64,000 nucleotides of DNA, from assembly GCF_001583415.1 (NCBI RefSeq), contig NZ_CP014475.1, positions 1,736,001-1,800,000 of the forward strand, given 5' to 3'. The DNA comes from Mycolicibacterium phlei. Its GTDB lineage: Bacteria; Actinomycetota; Actinomycetes; Mycobacteriales; Mycobacteriaceae. Of this stretch, positions 51,848 to 63,170 are shown in pieces. Every line of letters begins with the position of its first letter. Position 1 is the first letter of the stretch. Made by a program: the position numbers and the translations under genes. A model generated the notes under the pieces. It did no database searches. It worked only from the letters and a program-made list of their open reading frames with translations, and was not told where the DNA came from.

Positions 51848-53368
51848 ATGAACTCGCTGGCAGAGGCCTTTGCTCAGCGGTTGACCAACTCGGACAACGC
51901 GCTGTACGTCTTCGGCGACGGCCAGTGGACCCGCCACCCCTGGCCCGAGGTGCACGCCCGCTCTTTGAACGTCGCCGACTGGCTGCTCAACGAGGAGGTC
52001 GCCACGCTCGGCCTGGCCGGCGAGCCGACCGTCGAGCTGATCGCGGCGATCCTCGGGGCGTTCCAGGCGGGCGTTCCGGTCACGATCGCGCCCGGCCCGG
52101 TGCGCGGCGCCGACGCCGACAAGTGGGCGGCCACCACGACGACACGCTTCGCGGGCATGGGGGTCAGCCACGTTCTCAGCGCGGGCAGCCACCTCGAGCA
52201 GCTGTCCCGCGTCGAGGCCGGCCCCCTGGTCAAGGAACTCGATTCCGTTGCTCCTGTTGCCCGCTCGACGGGCTTCACCGCGCCCGACACCGAACCGGCG
52301 GTCGCACTGTTGCAGGGCACCGCGGGGTCGACGGGGGTGCCGCGCGCCGTGCAGCTGTCGCCTGCGGCGGTGCTGGCCAACCTGACCGGCCTCAACGGCC
52401 GGATCGGCGTCACCCCCGACGACACCGGTTGCTCGTGGCTGCCGCTCTACCACGACATGGGGCTGAGCTTCCTGCTCGCCGGCGCCGTCGGCGGCACCGA
52501 CGTGTGGCAGGCGCCGACGAGTGCGTTCCAGGCCTCGCCGTTCCGCTGGCTGAACTGGCTCAGCGAGAGCCGCGCCACCATCACCGCGGCGCCCAACATG
52601 GCGTACGGGCTGATCGGCAAGTACTCGCGCCGGGTCAGCGACGTCGACCTGAGCGCCCTGCGGTTCGCGCTCAACGGCGGTGAACCGGTCGACTGCGAAC
52701 TGACCGCGCGCTTCGCACAGGAGATGGCGCGGTTCGGCTTCGACTCCGGCGCGCTGGCCCCGTCCTACGGTCTGGCCGAATCCACGTGCGCGGTAACGGT
52801 TCCCGTGCCCGGTCGCGGTCTCGTCGTCGACGACGACGGTCATGCCGTGCTGGGCGAGCCGATCTCCGGTATGGAGGTGCGCATCGAACCCGGCGACGAC
52901 GGCAGGGTAGGCGAGGTGATGATCCGCGGGACGTCCATGATGATCGGCTACCGCGACGACGCGCCGCTCGATCCCGAGACGTGGTTCCCCACCGGCGATC
53001 TCGGCTACCTCGTCGACGGCGGACTCGTGGTGTGCGGTCGCGCCAAGGAGCTCATCACGGTGGCGGGACGCAACATCTTCCCCGCCGAGGTCGAACGGGT
53101 GGCCGCCGGCGCCCCCGGTGTCCGTGAGGGCGCCGTCGTCGCCGTCGGGGTGGGGGAGAGGTCGATCCGCCCCGGCGTGGCCGTCGTCGCCGAGTACCGC
53201 GGACCCGACGAGGACAAGGCCCGCGCCGAGCTCATCGAGCGCGTCGCCTCCGAGTGCGGTGTCGTCCCGTCGGAGGTCCTGTTCGTGCGTCCCGGCACGC
53301 TGCCGCGCACGTCGTCGGGCAAGCTGCGCCGCCTCGAGGTGAAACGCACTCTGCTGCAGCAGCGGTAA
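51848..53368 (+). CDS. mbtM: Fatty-acyl-AMP ligase MbtM (FadD33-like)
   Basis: A 506-residue ANL-family adenylating enzyme close to M. tuberculosis Mbt[38 protein letters not shown] (P-loop), [33 protein letters not shown] and [14 protein letters not shown] with the C-terminal catalytic lysine. It should activate a long-chain fatty acid as acyl-AMP for loading on the carrier MbtL during mycobactin synthesis. ATG 51848 is preceded by GAGGGG (4 nt). The usual neighbours mbtK, mbtL and mbtN are absent here, so it is an isolated copy. Confidence 0.82.
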   Translation: MNSLAEAFAQRLTNSDNALYVFGDGQWTRHPWPEVHARSLNVADWLLNEEVATLGLAGEPTVELIAAILGAFQAGVPVTIAPGPVRGADADKWAATTTTRFAGMGVSHVLSAGSHLEQLSRVEAGPLVKELDSVAPVARSTGFTAPDTEPAVALLQGTAGSTGVPRAVQLSPAAVLANLTGLNGRIGVTPDDTGCSWLPLYHDMGLSFLLAGAVGGTDVWQAPTSAFQASPFRWLNWLSESRATITAAPNMAYGLIGKYSRRVSDVDLSALRFALNGGEPVDCELTARFAQEMARFGFDSGALAPSYGLAESTCAVTVPVPGRGLVVDDDGHAVLGEPISGMEVRIEPGDDGRVGEVMIRGTSMMIGYRDDAPLDPETWFPTGDLGYLVDGGLVVCGRAKELITVAGRNIFPAEVERVAAGAPGVREGAVVAVGVGERSIRPGVAVVAEYRGPDEDKARAELIERVASECGVVPSEVLFVRPGTLPRTSSGKLRRLEVKRTLLQQR

Positions 53369-53444
53369 CCGAGGTGGCGGCGGCCACCGGACCTCTCGTC
53401 CGGTTCCGCACCTGATCCCGTCGCGGCGATGTCAGGATGTCGGT

Positions 53445-54197
53445 GTGGCTGAACGTGTCCGGTTCCCGAGTTCCAGCGGCCCGATGCTGGCCGGCCTCGT
53501 CGACCATCCCGACGGGCAGGTGCGCGGCTGGGGTGTGTTCGCGCACGGCTTCACGCTCGGCAAGGACAGCCCCGCCGCCAGTCGGATCTGCAAACAGCTG
53601 GCCGCCGAGGGCATCGGCATGCTGCGCTTCGACAACCTCGGACTCGGCGACTCCGAAGGGGATTGGGGCGACGGGTCGTTCTCCCACAAGGTCGCCGACA
53701 CCGTGCGCGCCGTGGAGTTCATGCGCGAGCAGGGCCGCGATGTCCGGCTGCTGGTCGGACACTCGTTCGGCGGTTCGGCCGTCATCGCCGCCGCCCACCA
53801 CTGCCCCGGTGTGGCCGCGGTGGTCAGCATCGGCGCGCCGTCCCAGCCGGCGCACGTCGAACGCACCTACGACGCGCTGGTGGCCCGCATCGAAACCGAC
53901 GGGGAGGCACCGTTTCTCATCGGCGGTAAGGCGCTCACCCTCAAGCGTCACTTCATCGAGGACGTCCGCAAGGCCGACCTGCGTGAGTGCATCCACACGT
54001 TGCGGCGCGCACTGCTGGTGATGCACTCGCCGACCGACAACACCGTCGGCATCGAACACGCCAGCGAGATCTTCCGGTCCGCCCGCCACCCGCGCAGTTT
54101 CGTCTCGCTCGAGGGCGCCGACCACCTGCTCACCGGGCGCAACCAGGCGGCCCGCGCGGCCCGGATCATCAGCGCCTGGGCCGACCCCTATCTGTGA
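53445..54197 (+). CDS. Alpha/beta hydrolase (serine aminopeptidase/OsmC-linked type)
   Basis: A 250-residue hydrolase: GVFAHGFTLGKDSPAA, the nucleophile elbow LLVGHSFGG, the acid in VMHSPTDNTVG and His in EGADHLLTGR. The shape fits the hydrolase domain often found with OsmC-type proteins; no OsmC domain or gene is present here. It probably cleaves a small ester or thioester. The stop lies in the first bases of a palindromic repeat at 54196-54244 shared with the end of the Baeyer-Villiger gene. Confidence 0.82.
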   Translation: MAERVRFPSSSGPMLAGLVDHPDGQVRGWGVFAHGFTLGKDSPAASRICKQLAAEGIGMLRFDNLGLGDSEGDWGDGSFSHKVADTVRAVEFMREQGRDVRLLVGHSFGGSAVIAAAHHCPGVAAVVSIGAPSQPAHVERTYDALVARIETDGEAPFLIGGKALTLKRHFIEDVRKADLRECIHTLRRALLVMHSPTDNTVGIEHASEIFRSARHPRSFVSLEGADHLLTGRNQAARAARIISAWADPYL

Positions 54198-54244
54198 TTT
54201 CGGTGTAGTCAGTGGCGCTGAGCGCGACTAACGACACCGAAATC
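54196..54244. repeat. Palindromic repeat at a convergent junction, copy A
   Basis: Arms GATTTCGGTGTAGTCAGTGG-CGC and its near-complement (20 of 23 pairs) meet around 54220. It overlaps the stop codons of both convergent genes. A close relative lies at 60173-60221. Confidence 0.85.
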
Positions 54245-55223
54245 ACCGGATCTTGACGACGACCTTGCCCCTGGCCGTCCGATCCTCCAGCGCGGCAATG
54301 GCATCGGCGGCCTGCTCGAGCGGGAACACCTGCGGCTCCGGCGCCGACACCCTGCCCGAGGCCAGCAGCGGCTCCAGCTCCGCCCACTGCTCGGCGAGGT
54401 AGTCGGGATGGGTCAATGTCCAGGCACCCCAACCCACCCCGACCGCGTCGACGTTGTTGAGCAGCAGCCGGTTGACCTTGACGGTGGGGATCTCGCCGCC
54501 GGTGAAGCCGATCACCAGTAGCCGGCCGCCCGGCGCCAGCGAGCGCAGCGAGTCGGTGAACCGGTCACCGCCGACCGGGTCGACGACGATGTCCACGCCG
54601 CGCCCGCCGGTCAACTCCTTGACCTGGTCCTTGAACCCGTCGACGAACACCACGTCCGTCGCACCCGCCGCGCGGGCCACCTGCGCCTTCTCCTCGGTGC
54701 TGACCACCGCGATCACCCGCGACGCGCCGAACGCCGGGGCCAGTCGCAGCGTCGAGGTGCCGATGCCGCCTGCCGCGCCGTGCACCAGCACCGTCTCCCC
54801 GGGCGCCAGCCGGCCCCGGGTGCGCAGCGCGTGGTGCATGGTCAGGTCGTTGAACAGCAGGCCCGCACCCGCCTCGAAGGACACGTTGTCGGGCAGCTTG
54901 AACACCCGCTCGGCGGGCAGCGCCACCACCTCGGCCATGCCGCCGCACAGCATCGTCAGCCCCGCGACCCGGTCACCGGCCTTGACGTGGGCATCCGCCG
55001 GCGCGCTGCGCACCACCCCGGCCACCTCACCGCCCGGGACGTACGGCATCTCCGGTTTGTACTGGTAGAGGCCCCGCGTCTGCAGCACGTCCGGGAACGC
55101 CACTCCGGCGGCGTGCACCTCGATGATCACCGCGCCCGCGTCGTCCGGTTCGTCGATCTCGACGAGTCGGGCGGCCTGCGGCCCGTCCAGGCTGGCAACT
55201 TGAATCGCGCGCATGGCGCCCAT
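54243..55223 (-). CDS. NADPH:quinone oxidoreductase (zinc-free MDR family)
   Basis: A 326-residue medium-chain dehydrogenase of the quinone oxidoreductase type. The NADPH site is HGAAGGIGTSTLRLA near residue 150; GCAGV-like catalytic zinc ligands are absent, as expected. N-terminal motif VHAAGVAFPDVLQTRGLYQ and PYVPGGEVAGVV are typical. It likely reduces quinones or enones with NADPH. An ATG three codons downstream (55214, MRAIQVA) is an equally good start. Divergent from the Hpx-like hydrolase. Confidence 0.88.
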   Translation of the reverse strand: MGAMRAIQVASLDGPQAARLVEIDEPDDAGAVIIEVHAAGVAFPDVLQTRGLYQYKPEMPYVPGGEVAGVVRSAPADAHVKAGDRVAGLTMLCGGMAEVVALPAERVFKLPDNVSFEAGAGLLFNDLTMHHALRTRGRLAPGETVLVHGAAGGIGTSTLRLAPAFGASRVIAVVSTEEKAQVARAAGATDVVFVDGFKDQVKELTGGRGVDIVVDPVGGDRFTDSLRSLAPGGRLLVIGFTGGEIPTVKVNRLLLNNVDAVGVGWGAWTLTHPDYLAEQWAELEPLLASGRVSAPEPQVFPLEQAADAIAALEDRTARGKVVVKIR

Positions 55224-55352
55224 TTAACCCGCCCAGGTGAGCCGCGCGGCGGAACACTTCCCAACCGGTGGGTAGGGGTTGACCCGGAAATCGCCGGGGC
55301 GTTAGATAAGCTCGCTTACGCGGCAGCGTTGCCGCGACCGATTGGAGCGCTT

Positions 55353-56321
55353 ATGAGCCGTGGTCAGAGGGGTCGTTCGACGACCCGTGGCTTCGCCCCC
55401 GAGCTGCCTGAGGGCCGTCCCGTCGCAGTGCACTCGCGGGACGGCATCCGTCTGCACGCCGAGGTGTTCGGTCCGGAGGACGGCTACCCGATCGTCCTGG
55501 TTCACGGCATCACCTGCGCCATCCGGGTCTGGACCAACCAGATCGCCGATCTGTCCCGGCACTACCGGGTCATCGCCTACGACCACCGCGGCCACGGCCG
55601 CAGCGAGGTCCCGCTGCGCCGCGGCAGCTACAGCCTCGACCATCTGGCCGCCGACCTGGACTCGGTGCTCGAGGCGACGCTGGCGCCCGGCGAGCGCGCG
55701 GTGATCGCCGGCCACTCGATGGGCGGCATCGCGATCAGTTCGTGGGCCGAACGTCATCCCGAGCGGGTGAGCGAGCGCGCCGACGGGGTGGCGCTGATCA
55801 ACACCACCAGCGGCGATCTGCTGCACAACGTGCAGTGGCTGCGGGTGCCGCGCCCGCTGGCGGGCTTCCGGGTCAACACGGCGGGCAAGGTGCTGCGCAC
55901 GTTCGGCTCAGTGCCGTTGCCGCGCGGAATCCACGGTCCCAACCGGAAATTCGTCTCGATGCTGGCCGTCGGGCGCGACGCCGATCCGGCGGTCACCGAT
56001 CTGGTCTACGAGCTGTTCACCGAGACCCCGGCGATCGGCCGCGGCGGGTGGGCGCGTGCGCTTGTCGACGGTATCGGCGCGCGGCAGTTCATCGGGTTGG
56101 AGAACCTCGTGGTCCCCACCGTGGTGATCGGCAGCCAGCACGACCGGCTGTTGCCGCTGAAGTCGGCGCGGCGCATCGCCGACGGGGTGCCCAACCTGGC
56201 TCAGCTCGTCGAACTCCCCGGCGGGCACTGCTCGATCCTCGAGTACCCCGACGAGGTCAACCGCCACCTGCGGCTGCTCGCCGACTCGGTGTCCGCGCAG
56301 CGGCGGCGCATCAGCTCCTGA
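55353..56321 (+). CDS. hpx: Alpha/beta hydrolase, putative non-heme haloperoxidase (Hpx-like)
   Basis: A 322-residue hydrolase with [27 protein letters not shown], the elbow IAGHSMGG and the C-terminal GSQHDRLLP and [12 protein letters not shown]. It matches Rv3171c in type and in lying convergent with aofH. The haloperoxidase label is traditional; a simple esterase activity is as likely. ATG 55353 starts [10 protein letters not shown]; a basic N-terminus suggests no signal peptide. The last 11 nt overlap the 3' end of aofH. Confidence 0.84.
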   Translation: MSRGQRGRSTTRGFAPELPEGRPVAVHSRDGIRLHAEVFGPEDGYPIVLVHGITCAIRVWTNQIADLSRHYRVIAYDHRGHGRSEVPLRRGSYSLDHLAADLDSVLEATLAPGERAVIAGHSMGGIAISSWAERHPERVSERADGVALINTTSGDLLHNVQWLRVPRPLAGFRVNTAGKVLRTFGSVPLPRGIHGPNRKFVSMLAVGRDADPAVTDLVYELFTETPAIGRGGWARALVDGIGARQFIGLENLVVPTVVIGSQHDRLLPLKSARRIADGVPNLAQLVELPGGHCSILEYPDEVNRHLRLLADSVSAQRRRISS

Positions 56322-57666
56322 GCGCGCGGTGCACCTCGTCGGCCGCGCGGCGGCCCGACCTGAGCGCACCGTCCAGGAACCCGGTCCAGGTGTCCGCGGT
56401 TTCGGTTCCCGCCCAGTGGATTCCGTCGATCGGGCGGCGCAGCCACGGGCCGTAGCTGGTCCACGACCCGGGCGGCACCGCCGCCGTCGGCCCACCGGGT
56501 GCGAAATCCTCGGTGCCCCAACAATGGTCGAGGTAGTCGATCGGGGACAGCGCCGCGTCGCCGAACAATGCGGCGAACCCCGCGAGCGCGCGCTGCCTGC
56601 GCTGCTCCGGTGGCAGCGGATCGAAGGTGCGCGCGTCGGTGAAGCCCAGCAGGACGCCGGGACCGTCGGGGTCGTCGGGGCTGACGTCGAAGGTGATGAA
56701 CACCGGCCCCTCATCGGAAAGCGCTTCCCCGGAAAGGCCTTCGGCGCGCCAGAACGGTTTGTCGTAGGCGGCGTAGGCCTTGCTCAGGTGGCCCTGCGGC
56801 CAGTGCCGGGCCAGCTTGTCGTACTCCGGCGGCAGCTCCGGTGAGAACGTGATCGCCGCGCGGTGCTGGGGCGGGATCGCCACGACGACGGCCCGGGTGC
56901 TCACCGCGCCGTCGTCGGCGGCGACGGTCAGCGTGCCGTCGGCGTTGCGCTCGATCCGGCGGACGACCGCGCCGAGCACCACCCGCGGGCCCAGCTCGTC
57001 GGCCATCCGCAGCGCGATCTGCTGGGTTCCGCCCGGGAATCGGCTCTCCTGCGCGCCGCCCTCCACGTCGAGCATGCGGTTGAGCCCGCCCGCGGCCTTG
57101 ACGTAGCGCACCGCGTGCAGCATCGACACCGCATCGGGTTCGCAGCCCCAGGTGACCCGCGAGACGATCGCCATCAGATCCCGGGTTCCGGCGCTGGCGT
57201 GCACCGATTTCAGCCAGCCGTCGAGCGACTGCGCGTCCAGGTCGCGGGCGTGCGGTGCGGTCCACGGCGTGTCCACCGGGACCCGGCGCGACACCCGGTC
57301 GAAGCGCCACTGGATGCGTGACACGTCGAGCAGTTCGAGGATCGACAGCCGCGGGATCGTGTTGCGGTAGGACTTCACCCGGCCGCGCCAGCGGATGAGG
57401 TTGCGGCCCTGGCTGTAGGTCGCGACGGTGGGTATGCCGAGTTCGGCGGCCAGCTCGGTGACCGCGTCCTGGGTGGGGCCGACGAACGTGGCGCCGAGGT
57501 CGACCGGGACACCGGCGATGGTCGCGGTCGACGACCGGCCGCCCACCCGGTCGCGTCCCTCCAGCACGACGACGTCGTGACCGAGCCCGGTCAGCGCACG
57601 CGCCGCCGCCAGCCCGGCGAATCCGGCGCCCACGACGACCACTTCGGCGGCGGACGGGATGCTCAC
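56311..57666 (-). CDS. aofH: Flavin-containing amine oxidase (AofH-like)
   Basis: A 451-residue FAD-dependent amine oxidase. The dinucleotide-binding [13 protein letters not shown] near residue 13 and [12 protein letters not shown] follow the monoamine oxidase pattern; [14 protein letters not shown] and the C-terminal [21 protein letters not shown] complete the FAD site. The cysteine used for covalent FAD in mammalian MAO (SGGCY) is not present, so FAD should be non-covalent. Corresponds to Rv3170 in length and context. It is divergent from the F420-type gene by 19 nt. Confidence 0.9.
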   Translation of the reverse strand: MSIPSAAEVVVVGAGFAGLAAARALTGLGHDVVVLEGRDRVGGRSSTATIAGVPVDLGATFVGPTQDAVTELAAELGIPTVATYSQGRNLIRWRGRVKSYRNTIPRLSILELLDVSRIQWRFDRVSRRVPVDTPWTAPHARDLDAQSLDGWLKSVHASAGTRDLMAIVSRVTWGCEPDAVSMLHAVRYVKAAGGLNRMLDVEGGAQESRFPGGTQQIALRMADELGPRVVLGAVVRRIERNADGTLTVAADDGAVSTRAVVVAIPPQHRAAITFSPELPPEYDKLARHWPQGHLSKAYAAYDKPFWRAEGLSGEALSDEGPVFITFDVSPDDPDGPGVLLGFTDARTFDPLPPEQRRQRALAGFAALFGDAALSPIDYLDHCWGTEDFAPGGPTAAVPPGSWTSYGPWLRRPIDGIHWAGTETADTWTGFLDGALRSGRRAADEVHRALRS

Positions 57667-57671
57667 CCGTC

Positions 57672-57677
57672 TAGGCT
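57672..57677 (+). promoter_or_regulatory. -10 element of a leaderless transcript (LLM gene)
   Basis: TAGGCT is followed by 8 nt and the ATG at 57686, with no ribosome binding site. Confidence 0.5.
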
Positions 57678-57685
57678 CTCACGCC

Positions 57686-58681
57686 ATGAAGGTCATGACG
57701 GCGTTGTTCGGCCCAACCGATGCGATCGAGCGGTCCCGCCTGCTGCGGGAGGCCGGTGCCGGCGGGGTGTTCACCTTCGAGGGACCGCACGACGTGTTCA
57801 CGCCGCTGACCCTGGCGTCCACCGTGGGCGGTCTGGACCTGCTGACCAACGTCGCCATCGCGTTCCCGCGCAACCCGATTCAGCTCGCCCACCAGGCCTA
57901 CGACCTGCAGCTGCTGGCGCAGGGCCGGTTCACGCTGGGGCTGGGCACCCAGGTGCGCGCGCAGGTGGAGAAACGCTACGGCGCCGCGTTCGACCGGCCG
58001 GTCGCGCGGATGAAGGAGATGGTCGGGGCGCTGCGCGCGATCTTCGCGGCCTGGCAGACCGGCGAGCGGCTGAACTTCCGCGGAGAGTACTTCCGGCACA
58101 CGCTGATGACCCCGACGTTCAACCCGGGGCCCAACCCGTACGGTCCGCCGCCGATCTATCTCGGCGCGCTGGGCCCGCGGCTGACCCGCGCGACCGCCGA
58201 GGTGGCCGACGGGCTGCTGGTGATGCCGTTCGGCTCCAAACGGTTCCTGCACGAGGTGACGCTGCCCGCGGTGCGCGACGGGCTGGCCGCTGCGGGACGC
58301 GACGAGAGCGACTTCGCGGTGGTGCCGGAGATCATCGTCTCGGTCGACAGTGGCAGCTCCGATGACCCGCACGCGGCCACCCGCCGGCTGCTAGCGTTCT
58401 ACGGATCGACCCCGGCCTACAAGCCGGTGCTCGACGTGCACGGGTGGGGGGAATTGCAGCCGGAACTCAACGCGATGTCCAAACAGGGCCGCTGGCAGGA
58501 GATGGCCACCCTGATCGACGACGAGATGCTGCACACCATCGCCGCGTGCGGCAGCCCCGCCGAGATCGCCGCGCACGTGCGTGACCGAGTCGCCGGGGTG
58601 TCCGACCGCATCTGCCTGTACCAGCCGGGACCGATCGAAATCGACGCATTGGCCGAGATCGTCACCGCGCTGGCCGTCTGA
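57686..58681 (+). CDS. F420-dependent LLM-class oxidoreductase
   Basis: A 331-residue luciferase-like monooxygenase-fold protein resembling actinobacterial F420-binding families (TIGR03617 type). GGVFTFEGPHDVFTPLTLAS, VAIAFPRNPIQLAHQAYDL and LGLGTQVRAQVEKRYGA are typical of the barrel; PPIYLGALGPRLTRATAEVADG forms the cofactor phosphate site. It likely uses F420 to reduce or oxidise a xenobiotic or lipid. ATG 57686 (MKVMTALFGP) appears leaderless. A Baeyer-Villiger gene follows 40 nt later. Confidence 0.86.
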   Translation: MKVMTALFGPTDAIERSRLLREAGAGGVFTFEGPHDVFTPLTLASTVGGLDLLTNVAIAFPRNPIQLAHQAYDLQLLAQGRFTLGLGTQVRAQVEKRYGAAFDRPVARMKEMVGALRAIFAAWQTGERLNFRGEYFRHTLMTPTFNPGPNPYGPPPIYLGALGPRLTRATAEVADGLLVMPFGSKRFLHEVTLPAVRDGLAAAGRDESDFAVVPEIIVSVDSGSSDDPHAATRRLLAFYGSTPAYKPVLDVHGWGELQPELNAMSKQGRWQEMATLIDDEMLHTIAACGSPAEIAAHVRDRVAGVSDRICLYQPGPIEIDALAEIVTALAV

Positions 58682-58721
58682 CTCCTATCGTGGTACCCAG
58701 CGGGACCAAAGGAGGTTGCGG

Positions 58722-60185
58722 ATGGCCGAATATTCCGACGTGCTGATCATCGGGGCCGGGATCTCGGGGATCGGGGCCGCCTACCGCATGCAGGAGAAGA
58801 ACCCCGCCCTGACCTACCGGGTGCTCGAGCGGCGGGCCCGCATCGGCGGCACGTGGGATCTGCACCGCTACCCGGGCATCCGCTCCGACAGCGACATCAT
58901 CACGCTGAGCTACCCGTTCGAGCCGTGGACCCGGCCGGAGAACGTCGCTGACGGCCCCGACATCCGGGAGTACCTCGAGAACACCGCGCGCAAGCACGGC
59001 ATCGACCGCCACATCGTGTTCAACACCCGTGTGCTGTCGGCGGATTGGGATTCCGACACCGACACCTGGACCGTGCACACCGAACAGGACGGCCAACCGG
59101 TCGACTACCAGTCACGGTTCCTGTTCTTCGGCACCGGCTACTACAACTACGACGAGCCCTACCGCCCCGAGTTCCCGGGCCTGGACCGGTTCGAGGGCCC
59201 GGTGGTGCACCCGCAGCACTGGCCGGAGGACCTGGACTACACCGGCAAGCGGCTGCTGGTGATCGGCAGCGGTGCCACCGCGATCAGCATGATCCCGTCG
59301 CTGACCGAGAAGGCCGGACACGTGACGATGCTGCAGCGGTCGCCGACGTACGTGCTGTCGACGTGGCGGGTGCACCCGGTGGTGCAGCTGCTGCGCAAGG
59401 CGCTGCCGGGCCGCGCCGGCTACTGGGCCGCGCGGGTCTTCAACACGATCTTCACGGTGTTCGTGTACGCGTTCGCGCGGGCGACACCGAAGTTGGCCCG
59501 CGCCTACATCCGTGGCTACGCCAAACGCCATCTGCCGCCGGGCTACCCCGTCGACGTGCACTTCAAGCCGCACTACGACCCGTGGGATCAGCGGCTGTGC
59601 GCGATGCTGGACAACGACTTCTACGACGCGATCAACGCGGGCCGCCTCGATGTGGTCACCGACCGGGTCGACCACATCGACGCCAACGGCGTTGTGCTGC
59701 AGTCCGGTCAGCGCATCGACGCCGACGTGATCATCACCGCCACCGGCATCCAGCTGCAGGCCCTGGGCGGGGTGCGGCTGAGCATCGACGGCGAGGAGGT
59801 CAAACCGCAGGACCGGTTCGTCTACAAGGAGCACATGCTCGAGGACATCCCGAACCTGGCCTGGTGCATCGGCTACATCAACGCGTCGTGGACGCTGCGC
59901 GCGGACCTGACCGCCCGTGCGTTCGCCCGGCTCGTGCACTTCATGGACACGCACGGCTACACGCACGCCTACCCGCATCTCGGCGACAAGCCGATGGCCG
60001 AGAAGCCGGCGTGGAACATCAACGCCGGTTATGTGCAGCGCGCGTTGCACGCACTGCCGAAGTCGGGGACACGGCGGCCGTGGAACGTGCGGCACAACTA
60101 CGTGCTCGACGCGATCGACCACCGCTTCGACCGGATCGAGGAGTCGATGGTGTTCGGCCGGGCCAACTCTGCGATTTCGGTGTAG
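58722..60185 (+). CDS. Baeyer-Villiger monooxygenase (EthA-like)
   Basis: A 487-residue FAD/NADPH monooxygenase. The N-terminal FAD site IIGAGISGIGAAYRM, the BVMO signature FEGPVVHPQHWP near residue 165 and the NADPH site VIGSGATAISMIPSL are clear. It is similar along its length to M. tuberculosis EthA, which activates ethionamide, but no ethR-like regulator is adjacent, so it may be another paralogue. ATG 58722 has AAAGGAGG 6 nt upstream. The last codons AISV and the stop are encoded by a palindromic repeat. Confidence 0.9.
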   Translation: MAEYSDVLIIGAGISGIGAAYRMQEKNPALTYRVLERRARIGGTWDLHRYPGIRSDSDIITLSYPFEPWTRPENVADGPDIREYLENTARKHGIDRHIVFNTRVLSADWDSDTDTWTVHTEQDGQPVDYQSRFLFFGTGYYNYDEPYRPEFPGLDRFEGPVVHPQHWPEDLDYTGKRLLVIGSGATAISMIPSLTEKAGHVTMLQRSPTYVLSTWRVHPVVQLLRKALPGRAGYWAARVFNTIFTVFVYAFARATPKLARAYIRGYAKRHLPPGYPVDVHFKPHYDPWDQRLCAMLDNDFYDAINAGRLDVVTDRVDHIDANGVVLQSGQRIDADVIITATGIQLQALGGVRLSIDGEEVKPQDRFVYKEHMLEDIPNLAWCIGYINASWTLRADLTARAFARLVHFMDTHGYTHAYPHLGDKPMAEKPAWNINAGYVQRALHALPKSGTRRPWNVRHNYVLDAIDHRFDRIEESMVFGRANSAISV

Positions 60186-60221
60186 TTAGTAGCGCCCAGC
60201 GCGACCAGCTACACCGAAATC
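60173..60221. repeat. Palindromic repeat at a convergent junction, copy B
   Basis: GATTTCGGTGTAGTTAGTAG-CGC and its near-complement (20 of 23 pairs) enclose CCA. It supplies the stop codon TAG of the BVMO gene and ends 6 nt before the stop of the convergent gene. The first 14 bases are identical to copy A at 54196. Confidence 0.85.
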
Positions 60222-60226
60222 CCGGA

Positions 60227-61338
60227 CTAGGGGGCGACGGACAGCCAGTCGGCGAAGCCCGACGGGTCGTGGCGGCCCAGCGCCCCGTGCTCGAACAGGC
60301 CCCAGCCCTCGACCGAGCGGCCGCCCTCGGTGCACACCGCCCGGCCGACGTGGTCGATCACCCCGAAGGCGGTGCGGCCGACGACCGCCGGGTCGGTCAT
60401 GTCGTAGGTGAGCCGCTCGGTGAACTTCTCGCCCTTCCACACGCCGTGCAGCCAGTCGGAGTCGCCGCCGTAGCCGCCGCCGACGTGGATCGGCACCGGC
60501 AGTTTCGACTCCACCTCGAACACCACCGGTGATCCGTCCGGAGTGGTGGCTTCGATGGTGGCGCCGTAGGGGATTCGGGTGCCCGAGGTGTAGTGGATCT
60601 TGACGCGCGGCCAGCCGAGCTGCTCGATGCGGCCGTCACTCCACACCCGGGTGCAGTCGTTGAGGCTGCGGAACCCGTTCGGCTCCTCCTGGATGATCAG
60701 GCAGATCGCGAAGTCGTCGAACGCCATCGGCACGTACAGCCACCACATCCCCTCGAACGGCGGATCCGCGGGCCTGCCCGGCGGTTCGGGCTCACCGATC
60801 GGGCGGATGCCCCAGGACCGGTCACGGCTGCCGATCCACACCGACGGGTCGACGGCGATGTCCTCACCGTCGATCGCGATCGTGCCGCTCCACGCGCCGA
60901 CCTGAGCGAAACGCTGGGCGTCCAACGTGATCCGGGTTCCGGTGCGCAGCACGTGGCGCTGTTCCTGGATGGCGTCGAACAGCCCGGTCCAGGTCAGGTC
61001 GACGGCGATGCCCTCCGTCTCCTCCATCACGATGCGCAGCTTGCGCAACGGTTCGCTGACCTCCACCCGGTAGCCGAGCACATGCTGGTTGAGCCGGTCC
61101 TGGTCGATCGCGTCGGACAGGTGCACCGCGGTCTGGGTGTCACCGCGCCGGACCAGGACGAACGCGTCCTTCACCCCGAGGTTGGGGTAGTAGCCGATCC
61201 CGGTGATCAGGAAGATGTCGCCGGTGCGGTCGTGGGCGTTGAAGTAGGACCGGTCGTAGAAGTTGCGGTCCGAGCTGCCGGGCCACGCGATCGGCTGGGG
61301 CAGCTGATGAATCGGGAATTCGTCCGTGGGACCGAGCA

Positions 61339-61339
<1 letters not shown>
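60227..61339 (-). CDS. Uncharacterised protein (Rv3169-like)
   Basis: A 370-residue cytoplasmic protein without signal peptide or membrane helix. Conserved-looking segments are SSDRNFYDRSYFNAHDRTGD, the Trp-rich DRSWGIRPIG and MWWLYVPMAFDD. It resembles Rv3169, found next to the Rv3168 phosphotransferase in mycobacteria; a lipocalin-like or hydroxysteroid-related role has been suggested for similar families but I see no catalytic motif. ATG 61339 shares one base with the stop of the upstream gene. Confidence 0.82.
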
Positions 61340-62496
<1,157 letters not shown>

Positions 62497-62528
62497 TCAA
62501 CCTGAATTACGATACTATGGGTAGCGAT

Positions 62529-63155
62529 ATGAAACCAGACTCGTCGGGTGATGACAAGACCCGGTTGCGTGCGGAGCGGTCGGCCCCGGCGGCCGGACGG
62601 CCCCGCGATCCGCGTATAGACGCTGCCATATTGCAGGCCACCGCGGATCTGCTTGTCGAAATCGGCTACGCGAATCTGACGATGGCGGCGGTCGCCGAGC
62701 GGGCCGGCACCACCAAGACCGCGCTCTACCGGCGCTGGTCGAGCAAGGCCGAGCTGGTGCACGAGGCGGCGTTTCCCGCCGTGCCCAGCGCGATCGAGAC
62801 CGAGCCCGGCGACATCGCCGCCGACATCCGCGCGATGGTGGCCGCCACCCGCGACGTGTTCATGAGCCCGGTGGTGCACGCGGCGTTGCCCGGGCTGATC
62901 TCCGATCTGGTGATCGATCTCGATCTGAACGCGCGGGTGCAGTCGCGGTTCACCGAGGTGTTCGGCGCGGTGCACACCCGGCTGTCCGACGCCGTCGAGC
63001 GCGGTGAGGTGAACTCCGACGTCGACCCCACCCGGCTGGTCGAGCTGATCGGCGGGTCGACGCTGCTGCGGATTCTGCTGGCCCCGGACCAGCCGCTCGA
63101 CGACGACTGGGTGGACCAGACCACCGCGATCCTGGTCAACGGCGTCCTGCGCTAG
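62529..63155 (+). CDS. TetR-family regulator (Rv3167c-like)
   Basis: A 208-residue regulator with the helix-turn-helix ANLTMAAVAERAGTTKTALY (about 45-65) and WSSKAELVHEAAF. It lies divergent from the Rv3168/Rv3169-like pair, as in M. tuberculosis, and likely represses that operon. I chose ATG 62529 because TACTAT at 62513-62518, the best -10, overlaps the upstream ATG 62517; that earlier start would add 4 residues. The product ends 15 nt before an intergenic palindrome. Confidence 0.88.
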   Translation: MKPDSSGDDKTRLRAERSAPAAGRPRDPRIDAAILQATADLLVEIGYANLTMAAVAERAGTTKTALYRRWSSKAELVHEAAFPAVPSAIETEPGDIAADIRAMVAATRDVFMSPVVHAALPGLISDLVIDLDLNARVQSRFTEVFGAVHTRLSDAVERGEVNSDVDPTRLVELIGGSTLLRILLAPDQPLDDDWVDQTTAILVNGVLR

Positions 63156-63170
63156 ACCCCGTAAGCCCCT

